Positions 16,443 through 21,870 of a stretch of 21,870 nucleotides of DNA are shown piece after piece. The first letter of the stretch is position 1. The number at the start of each line of letters is the position of its first letter. A program made the position numbers and the translations under genes. This DNA comes from JBBRWO01 sp964388455. GTDB lineage: Bacteria > Actinomycetota > Coriobacteriia > Anaerosomatales > JAAXUF01. A model generated the notes under the pieces. That model worked only from the letters and a program-made list of their open reading frames with translations. It was not told where the DNA came from and searched no databases. The stretch is taken from assembly GCA_964388455.1 (NCBI GenBank), contig CAYMAN010000031.1, forward strand, positions 1-21,870, read 5' to 3'.

Positions 16443-17657
16443 CTAGATGAGGCCGAGCTCCTTGCCGGCATCCGCGAACGCGTCCAGTACCTGCGCGATG
16501 TCATCTTCCGTATGCGTGGACATCAGGCACGTGCGCAAGCGATCACTGCCTCGGGGAACCGCAGGGTGAACGATCGGGCACACAAACACTCCGCGGTCGA
16601 AAAGCATCCGCGTCAGGTCCATGGTCTTGCCCTCATCACCAACGAGCACAGGCACGACGCAGGTGGTCGAATCCATGGTGTCCCAACCTTGAGACTTCAG
16701 CCCGTCAGTGTAGAGCTCCTGGATCCTGTGAAGGTCCTTCACGCGCCACGGCTCGTCCTCGATCACGTTGAACGCTTCCAGAGCTGCCGCCGTCGAAGCG
16801 GGAGGCAACGCCGCCGAGAAGATGAACGGCCGAGACATATGACGCTGGTAGTCGATAAGCGCGGCATCGCCAGCCAGATACCCGCCAACGCTTGGAATCG
16901 ACTTGGACAGCGTACCCATCTTCAGGTCGATCGACCCGACCATGTCGAAGTGCTCCTCGATGCCGTGGCCAGTGTCACCGAGTGACCCGATCGAATGCGC
17001 CTCGTCCACCATCAAGCGTGCGCCATACTTTACGCACAACGCCTTAGTCGTCGGCAGATCCATGACATCACCGTCCATAGAGAACACGGAGTCTGCAACC
17101 ACGAGGATCGTGTTGTACTCGCCCTGCGAGGAGGCCAGGAGCTTCTCCAGATGCGCCATGTCGTTGTGACGGTAGGTGCGCCATTTCGCGCCGGAAAGCA
17201 GTGCGCCATCCACGATGGATGCGTGGTCGAGCTTGTCCATCAGAACCAAGTCGCCCGGGCCCGTAAGGCCGGTGATGATAGCGAGATTCGTCACGTACCC
17301 GCTCGAGTAAACACACGCGTCTTCGCGCTTGCAGAACTGCGCGATGCGGGCTTCAAGCTTCTCGTGTAGATCGTTGGTGCCGGTGAGCAACCGTACTCCG
17401 CCGGCCCCGGTCCCATACTGCTCAACAGCGGCGATCGCCGCAGCTTCGATGCGCGGATGACCGATGAGGCCGAGATAGCTGTATGACGCAAGCATGATCA
17501 TGTCACGGCCGTCAGCCATCGTTGCTCGGTGGTTGACGGGACCGACTGTGGGCTGCAGGTAGAAATAGCGGTTTGCGTCCACGAGCGCGCGCCGACGTGC
17601 CGCAAGCTCCGCGACTCGGGCATCGATTCCGTCACGAGTGAGCGTGGCCTCAAGCAT
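16443..17657 (-). CDS. PLP-dependent alpha-oxoamine synthase family enzyme
   Basis: The 404-residue enzyme belongs to the family that condenses an amino acid with an acyl-CoA or acyl-ACP (8-amino-7-oxononanoate synthase, glycine C-acetyltransferase, serine palmitoyltransferase, 5-aminolevulinate synthase). Visible marks are YGTGAGGVRLLTGTNDLHEKLE (81-102), DHASIVDG with H145, DEAHSIGSLGDTGHGIEEHF (D218, H221) and the PLP lysine K252 in GTLSKSIPSVGGYLAG. The SKS-x4-GG active-site wording is closer to serine palmitoyltransferase-like members than to typical BioF, but the substrate cannot be set from sequence alone. No biotin, threonine-catabolism or sphingolipid partner gene is adjacent. The frame is open to 17726. 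ATG at 17657 is chosen because AGAGGGG lies eight bases upstream and the upstream extension would run through the operator palindrome. Confidence 0.85.
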   Translation of the reverse strand: MLEATLTRDGIDARVAELAARRRALVDANRYFYLQPTVGPVNHRATMADGRDMIMLASYSYLGLIGHPRIEAAAIAAVEQYGTGAGGVRLLTGTNDLHEKLEARIAQFCKREDACVYSSGYVTNLAIITGLTGPGDLVLMDKLDHASIVDGALLSGAKWRTYRHNDMAHLEKLLASSQGEYNTILVVADSVFSMDGDVMDLPTTKALCVKYGARLMVDEAHSIGSLGDTGHGIEEHFDMVGSIDLKMGTLSKSIPSVGGYLAGDAALIDYQRHMSRPFIFSAALPPASTAAALEAFNVIEDEPWRVKDLHRIQELYTDGLKSQGWDTMDSTTCVVPVLVGDEGKTMDLTRMLFDRGVFVCPIVHPAVPRGSDRLRTCLMSTHTEDDIAQVLDAFADAGKELGLI

Positions 17658-17696
17658 ACTGCGATCCCCTCTTCGGCGCGCCAAGAACGGCACGGC

Positions 17697-17718
17697 ATGT
17701 ACACAAACTTGTGTACAT
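17697..17718. promoter_or_regulatory. 22-bp palindromic operator upstream of the PLP synthase gene
   Basis: ATGTACACAA at 17697-17706 and TTGTGTACAT at 17709-17718 are exact inverted 10-bp arms around a 2-bp centre. The site lies 40-61 bases upstream of the ATG at 17657, begins inside the -10 element and covers the expected transcript start. This is the layout of a repressor operator. It is AT-rich compared with the surroundings and has no T-run after it, so a terminator is less likely. The regulator is not identifiable. Confidence 0.65.
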
Positions 17719-17725
17719 TCTACCA
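17717..17725 (-). promoter_or_regulatory. Extended -10 element for the PLP synthase gene
   Basis: Read leftward, TGG-TAGAAT (17725-17717) is an extended -10 with a 5-of-6 hexamer. The -35 position is weak (GTGAGA at 17-bp spacing). The element overlaps the outer two bases of the 22-bp palindrome. Confidence 0.5.
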
Positions 17726-17785
17726 CTGGGGTTCGTCGCTCTCACGGATCCGAGGCAGACGTATTCGGTCACGCGGACATCCGTG

Positions 17786-18856
17786 CTACTGCTGTGGCAT
17801 GCTCGACTGCTCCAACAGACCGGAGTTGATGATGGCTTTGAACTCCTCGGGTGCCACGGGCGATTTCCAATTCCCCGTGGTTGCCGCAATCCCGTAGATC
17901 GCAAGCCAGAGCCCGACAACAAGCACCGGCCACACCCAGGGGGCGATGCGCACCTCGGCGAGGGTGCGGGCAGTGAGGCAGTCATCGACCGGGCACACCT
18001 TCACACACTCCATACAGCCGTCACACTCGGTGTCGCGCACGGTCGTGACCTTCTCAGGCTCACAGAAGGCGTGGCAGGACGCGCTGCACCGCGAACACTG
18101 GATGCACGTGTCGGCATCGCGATGGACGGAACACGGCGACGCGATGGCCACGGCGGCGTACATACCGCCCACGGGACACAGGTAGCGACACCACACCGGC
18201 CCGAAGAGTATCGAGATGACGCCTGCCAGAAGAATCACCAGCAGGTAAACCGGTGTAAGCATGAGTCCGATGGTTTTGAGGTCGGCGATCATCATGTACG
18301 GAATGCTGCGGAACCCGACCGCCTCGGCCAGTGGGACTGAGACCAGTATCGTCACCAGTGCCGCAGCGAACACGAAGCGAAACGCGCGCCCAGCGATATC
18401 GAGCCACTTTGGAAGCCGGATGTTTCGGCCGCCGAGCATTCTGCGCCCCAGCGATGCGCACGCCTCCCAGACGGTCCCGACGGGACAGATCCACGCGCAG
18501 AAGCCGCGCCTGAACAGCAGGGAGACCGTCACGGCTGCGATGATGATCACCAGCCCTGCAGGCAGCAGGGGATCCCAACCGCCGCCGCGGATCCATGCGA
18601 AGAAGCTCATGAAGTGTCCGACAGGCAGCAGACCGGCAGGCGCTTCCGGCCGTGCGACGTACGGTCCCTCTCCACGCGCCCACGCCGCGAACCGGAAGAG
18701 TTGAACGCTTGCGTACACGAAGAACACAAGAAACGCGATCTTTGAGAACCAACGCCCCGTCAGAAAATCCCTGATTCGAGTCACACTCGGCACGCGCGTG
18801 AGCGCGGAGTCCGTCGCATCAGTTTCGCCGTCGGCCGGCGAGGTGTTCTTGGGCAT
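17786..18856 (-). CDS. NapH-like 4Fe-4S membrane protein (polyferredoxin type)
   Basis: The 356-residue integral membrane protein should carry electrons across or along the cytoplasmic membrane, as in the NapH/MauN/NosR-type families. Hydrophobic segments lie near 38-55, 97-115, 157-178, 190-218 and 305-325. Two CxxxCP motifs typical of this group are C120-C124 (GFCAWICPVG) and C223-C227 (WCRYLCPVG). Two full ferredoxin-type clusters follow: C251, C254, C257, C261 and C278, C281, C284, C288. The N-terminal 25 residues are polar and without a signal peptide. The ATG at 18856 is preceded by AAAGG at about nine bases. No nap, nos or mau partner genes are adjacent, so the electron donor and acceptor are unknown. 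It is divergent from a rubrerythrin gene. Confidence 0.87.
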   Translation of the reverse strand: MPKNTSPADGETDATDSALTRVPSVTRIRDFLTGRWFSKIAFLVFFVYASVQLFRFAAWARGEGPYVARPEAPAGLLPVGHFMSFFAWIRGGGWDPLLPAGLVIIIAAVTVSLLFRRGFCAWICPVGTVWEACASLGRRMLGGRNIRLPKWLDIAGRAFRFVFAAALVTILVSVPLAEAVGFRSIPYMMIADLKTIGLMLTPVYLLVILLAGVISILFGPVWCRYLCPVGGMYAAVAIASPCSVHRDADTCIQCSRCSASCHAFCEPEKVTTVRDTECDGCMECVKVCPVDDCLTARTLAEVRIAPWVWPVLVVGLWLAIYGIAATTGNWKSPVAPEEFKAIINSGLLEQSSMPQQ

Positions 18857-19047
18857 GCTGGGTGCCTTTCGCGAGTGCGTGCGGGTGCCGGCCTCGCACT
18901 GAGGGAGTCGGGTATCATCCTAGCGTAGCGAACCGCAGCCGCCAGTCGGGAGTCTGTGTGGATATCGTGATGGTCGTGGTCCCTAATGGTCTGCCGCGAC
19001 TCCGAACACGTGACTTCACCCGATCGAGCGCATTCAAGGGAGCCAAA

Positions 19048-19587
19048 ATGGAATTCTACCGGTGCAGAATCTGCGGCGAGACGTACTTGGGAGACACGGC
19101 GCCCAGCCGATGCCCCTTCTGCGGTGTGACCGCTGACCACCTGGTGCTCACTCAGGCGTTTCACGAGGACGTCAACGACGTGCAGCTCACCGAGCTCGAG
19201 CGTGCAGACCTGATGACCGCAATCGGGCTGGAGCGGGACAACGCGCGGTTCTACCGTGCGCTGAGCATTCAGGGTGCGGAGCCAGGACTCGCGAGCGCCT
19301 ACAAGCGGCTGGCCAACGTGGAGGCCGAGCACTGCTCCCTCTTCTGCAAGCTGGCGGACGTGGTGAAACCGTCTGATCTACTGGAGCCCTCTACTGCTCC
19401 CGACGATTGGTGCGAAAACATCGCCGAGTCACTCGAGCGCGAACAACGTGCTGCGGACTTCTACTCCCACGCCGCAGAAAGGGCGACGAACGAGCGTATC
19501 GTCGAAGTTCTTGCGGCCATCAGCGCGGTCGAGCGCGATCACATCCAGCTCGATGGAGTCGCCGCGCGCATCGCAGGCTGCCGCTAG
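19048..19587 (+). CDS. Rubrerythrin family protein, rubredoxin domain first
   Basis: The 179-residue protein has an N-terminal rubredoxin-like iron site, C-x2-C-x12-C-x2-C (C6, C9, C22, C25, in YRCRICGETYLGD and RCPFCG). A ferritin-like four-helix domain follows, with diiron ligands E62, the ExxH pair E92/H95, E130 and the ExxH pair E162/H165. Rubrerythrins reduce hydrogen peroxide in anaerobes. The rubredoxin-first order is the reverse of classical rubrerythrin. The frame is open back to 18862, but ATG at 19048 is chosen because AAGGGAG lies five bases upstream and the family pattern starts at once. Additional cysteines (C96, C100, C122, C178) are unassigned. Its stop codon overlaps the stop of the convergent glycosyltransferase gene. 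Confidence 0.9.
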   Translation: MEFYRCRICGETYLGDTAPSRCPFCGVTADHLVLTQAFHEDVNDVQLTELERADLMTAIGLERDNARFYRALSIQGAEPGLASAYKRLANVEAEHCSLFCKLADVVKPSDLLEPSTAPDDWCENIAESLEREQRAADFYSHAAERATNERIVEVLAAISAVERDHIQLDGVAARIAGCR

Positions 19588-20696
19588 CGTCTGCCGGCTT
19601 CAGCGGCCTCATGAAACGCGCGCTCGAACTCCGGCGTCCGTGACTGAAACGTATGTCGAGAAGCGAGTTCACGGGCAACCCTGGGTGCGGGACGATCCAG
19701 AATGAGTGAACGGAGCCGAGCAACCAACTGCGCAGGTGTCCCGTATCTCATGTGCGCAGGATAGAGCTCAGGGTACGCAAGCCTGTCAGGCACGAGCGGC
19801 CAGCACCCGGCGTACGAGGCCTCGATCATGGCCAGACCGAAGAACTCATTGTCGGCCGTGGATACAGCGATATCCGAACCCGCGAGCAGCGCTGCGTACT
19901 CCGCACGCGACTGCGGCTCCCCAACGTGCACAAGTCTGGTGCCTAACACCAGCTCTGCGTCAGCGATCGGTTTGGGCACGTCCCGGAACGCCTGACCCGC
20001 CACCGCTACCTCGAAATCGAGTCCCTCCTCAGCCAGCTCGACTACTGCCGAGAAGAACGCTTCGGGGTTCTTGTCATGCTCCCAGCGATGAGGCCACACG
20101 ATTCGTGCCCGTGAGCCGCGTACCGTTTCAACGGCATCGAATAGCGCTGGATCGAAGGGTGGATGGACGACCTGTGACTTGGCGGCGATGCGCTCGGCCA
20201 GGCCTTTTGGGTGATGATCGGGAAACTCGCGAATGAATCCGGGAATCGCACCGACAAACTGGTCGAGGTTCCACTGCGTGTTGAACAGGCACCTGTCTGC
20301 AGCAAGCGCACTTGTGATGTTGGTGAGAGGAAACTGGAAGTCCCAGTCGGCCGAGTGTCGGTTGGGATACACCAACTGGTTCTCGTGAAAGTAGACGAGA
20401 GCAGGGATATCCGCGAACCGTGCCCCACAAAGCCCCCGAAACTCAGCGAGGTTCACAAAAGTCGAAGCGAAGATGAGGTCGAAACCTTGGGAGGGCCCCG
20501 TGCCGAGCCCGTCGAGCATCGCCGTCGCCTGCTCGGCCATGGTTATCGCGGCCCCGCGCATGCGCCACTTCCACTTGCGCGCAGGCAGGGTCAGCAGAGT
20601 CCAGTCGGCATCGACGTGCTCGACGAGACCGTCAAGCACTGCGCGGTGGCTGCCGCCATAGTATGGCTCGAGCGCAAGAATCCGCAGGCGGTTCAC
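19584..20696 (-). CDS. Glycosyltransferase, tRNA-queuosine mannosyltransferase (GTDC1/QTMAN) type
   Basis: The 370-residue protein has the N-terminal DUF3524 signature of GTDC1-type enzymes: ILALEPYYGGSHRAVLDGL (6-24), LTLPARKWKWRMRGAA (35-50), FASTFVNLAEFRGL (76-89) and YFHENQLVYP (102-111). A GT4-like nucleotide-sugar domain follows, with WPHRWEHDKNPEAFF (201-215) and EFFGLAMIEASYAGCWP (284-300). The animal homologue adds mannose to queuosine in tRNA-Asp. A bacterial member is expected to act on a similar nucleoside, but the substrate is unproven here. The GTG at 20696 is chosen because it overlaps the thiI stop as GTGA and the family pattern begins at residue 4. The longer frame to 20744 runs inside thiI. 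Co-translation with a tRNA-thiolating enzyme supports a tRNA target. Confidence 0.85.
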   Translation of the reverse strand: MNRLRILALEPYYGGSHRAVLDGLVEHVDADWTLLTLPARKWKWRMRGAAITMAEQATAMLDGLGTGPSQGFDLIFASTFVNLAEFRGLCGARFADIPALVYFHENQLVYPNRHSADWDFQFPLTNITSALAADRCLFNTQWNLDQFVGAIPGFIREFPDHHPKGLAERIAAKSQVVHPPFDPALFDAVETVRGSRARIVWPHRWEHDKNPEAFFSAVVELAEEGLDFEVAVAGQAFRDVPKPIADAELVLGTRLVHVGEPQSRAEYAALLAGSDIAVSTADNEFFGLAMIEASYAGCWPLVPDRLAYPELYPAHMRYGTPAQLVARLRSLILDRPAPRVARELASRHTFQSRTPEFERAFHEAAEAGRR

Positions 20697-21870
20697 GCCG
20701 TCGGCTCCTGCTCGGAAATCGACTCCTCGAGCACCGTGCGCCACAGCTTAGGCGGGCGGTATCCACGACCGCCAAAGTCACGCCAGGTCATGCCGGCGAT
20801 AGCATCGGCGACCATGCGCTCGTGCGGCAGGTCGTCCCACGCCTCGATGACCGCCGAGAGCCTCGCGTGAGTTTCGGGCGTTCTCGGCATGAACAGAGTG
20901 CAGCAGTCAGCGTGATCGACAGTGGAGAGTTCGTAGGTGCCGATGCGCTTGGCGTCGGTGATGATCTCAATCTTGTCGTTGCCGATGAGCGGACGCAGAA
21001 TCGGAAGCGTCGCCGCCTCGTCGATGGCCGCGATGTTCTCGAGCGTTTGTGAGGCAACCTGCCCGAGCGACTCGCCCGTGACAAGCGCTTTGGCCCGCTC
21101 CCCCCACGCAATCTTCTCAGCGACGCGGATCATCAAACGTCGGTACAAGATGATGCGCAGGTCCGGATGGCACGCCAGCGATATCTCCTTCTGGAGCTCG
21201 CCAAAGGGTACGAGGTAGATCCGGGCGAGTCCGCCGGTTCGAGCGAGTTGCTCGCCCAGTTCCAGAACCAGCCTTTCTGACATGTCGCTGGTATGCGGCT
21301 TGCCCGAAAAGTGGACGCCCACCGCCAGCGCACCGCGACGGATGAGTCGCCACGTCGCCACCGGAGAATCGATCCCCGCCGAGAGAAGCGAGACCACGCG
21401 GCCCGACGCACCGACAGGGAGCCCGCCCACACCCTGAAGGCGCTTCGAGGAGACGTAGACATCGCCCTGGACCACGTCGACGCGGACTTTGACGTCAGGC
21501 GCGCCGAGGTCGACCTTGGCGCCCGTCTGGGCCACGAGATACGAACCGACGAGCCGATTCGTCTCCATGCTCGTCACGGGGTAATCGGTGTTGGAGCGCT
21601 TAGACTCCACGGCGAAGGTGACAAATGCACCATGCTCGCGAATCGCAAGCAGCGCCGCCTGCTCGATCTCTGTCTGCGAACGCGCCGTGCGAAACGCGAG
21701 CGAGACGGCGGCGACCCCGGGTATCTCGGCGATGCGCTCGGCGACGGTGAAGATCGCCTCGGGATCGGTGACGCGAATCGCGACACGAGATACGACCTTC
21801 TCAGGCGACTTCACAGGAAGACCAACGAGCGCCGCCTCGAGGTTATCTCGAAGCCGGCGCTCGAACTCGC
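20693..21870 (-). CDS. thiI: tRNA 4-thiouridine synthetase ThiI, 5' end beyond window
   Basis: The gene is cut by the right edge. The frame continues past a GTG at 21814 to the last base, and the upstream residues EFERRLRDNLEAALVG match the usual ThiI N-terminal region, so the true start lies outside. Visible parts are the end of the N-terminal ferredoxin-like domain, a THUMP domain (ending near DVYVSSKRLQGVGGLPVG), and the ATP-pyrophosphatase domain with the PP-loop SAGIDSPVATW and the conserved cysteine segment DHADCCTLFMP. ThiI activates U8 of tRNA for sulphur transfer and can serve thiamine synthesis. The protein ends soon after the PP-loop domain without a rhodanese domain, like the Bacillus type, so sulphur probably comes directly from a cysteine desulphurase. 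It overlaps the downstream glycosyltransferase by 4 nt. Confidence 0.93.
   Translation of the reverse strand, partial: EFERRLRDNLEAALVGLPVKSPEKVVSRVAIRVTDPEAIFTVAERIAEIPGVAAVSLAFRTARSQTEIEQAALLAIREHGAFVTFAVESKRSNTDYPVTSMETNRLVGSYLVAQTGAKVDLGAPDVKVRVDVVQGDVYVSSKRLQGVGGLPVGASGRVVSLLSAGIDSPVATWRLIRRGALAVGVHFSGKPHTSDMSERLVLELGEQLARTGGLARIYLVPFGELQKEISLACHPDLRIILYRRLMIRVAEKIAWGERAKALVTGESLGQVASQTLENIAAIDEAATLPILRPLIGNDKIEIITDAKRIGTYELSTVDHADCCTLFMPRTPETHARLSAVIEAWDDLPHERMVADAIAGMTWRDFGGRGYRPPKLWRTVLEESISEQEPTA

Noticed and set aside
17697..17718. Palindrome as a rho-independent terminator of the NapH-like gene
   Set aside because: No T-run follows on either strand and the dyad overlaps a good -10 element, so an operator explains it better.
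18862..19047. 62-residue extension upstream of rubrerythrin
   Set aside because: The extension has no family likeness, while AAGGGAG precedes the ATG at 19048, where the rubredoxin-like domain begins.
21812..21814. GTG at 21814 as the thiI start
   Set aside because: The frame continues upstream with residues typical of the ThiI N-terminal domain, so the gene is truncated by the window rather than starting here.

Overview
The window is GC-rich bacterial chromosome carrying chromosomal core and accessory genes, with no phage, insertion sequence or CRISPR array seen. The gene mix points to an anaerobic, high-GC Gram-positive lineage, possibly a deep actinobacterial group such as Coriobacteriia. 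This rests on a two-gene gamma-alpha fused 2-oxoacid:ferredoxin oxidoreductase (KorAB), a rubredoxin-first rubrerythrin, a ferredoxin-type membrane protein, a rhodanese-less ThiI and a fused ChlI/ChlD chelatase subunit. The taxon is an inference and was not tested by phylogeny.

Layout. At 75-420 (+) lies a complete type A RNase P RNA, followed by a strong GC hairpin. Leftward (minus strand) genes then follow: a secreted protein with an internal duplication and a FlgD-like C-terminal domain (490-3186); a fused AAA+/VWA chelatase subunit (3269-5257) translationally coupled to a very acidic four-cysteine protein (5259-6506); endonuclease IV (6614-7486); and a PII-like DUF190 protein (7556-7909) coupled to coaBC (7911-9140). 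Divergent from coaBC runs the rightward korAB pair (9269-11960). It converges on two overlapping paralogous membrane GGDEF/HD-GYP proteins (11980-16325, minus). Upstream of these on the same strand are a PLP enzyme of the alpha-oxoamine synthase family (16443-17657), with a conspicuous operator-like palindrome over its promoter, and a NapH-like polyferredoxin membrane protein (17786-18856). A rubrerythrin (19048-19587, +) is divergent from the latter. The right end holds a GTDC1/QTMAN-type glycosyltransferase (19584-20696, minus) overlapping by 4 nt the 3' end of thiI (20693-beyond 21870), which is cut by the window edge.

How they fit together. Four themes can be supported: anaerobic redox metabolism (korAB, NapH-like protein, rubrerythrin), cofactors (coaBC, chelatase subunit, PLP synthase), cyclic di-GMP turnover (the tandem GGDEF/HD-GYP pair) and RNA processing or modification (rnpB, thiI, tRNA-queuosine glycosyltransferase homologue). 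Several neighbours are joined by 1-nt gaps or 4-nt stop/start overlaps: acidic protein to chelatase, coaBC to DUF190, korA to korB, thiI to glycosyltransferase. These are the best clues to shared function. The most interesting lead is the thiI/QTMAN-like pair, which suggests a bacterial tRNA glycosylation step. The next best are the chelatase/acidic-protein pair and the 22-bp operator.
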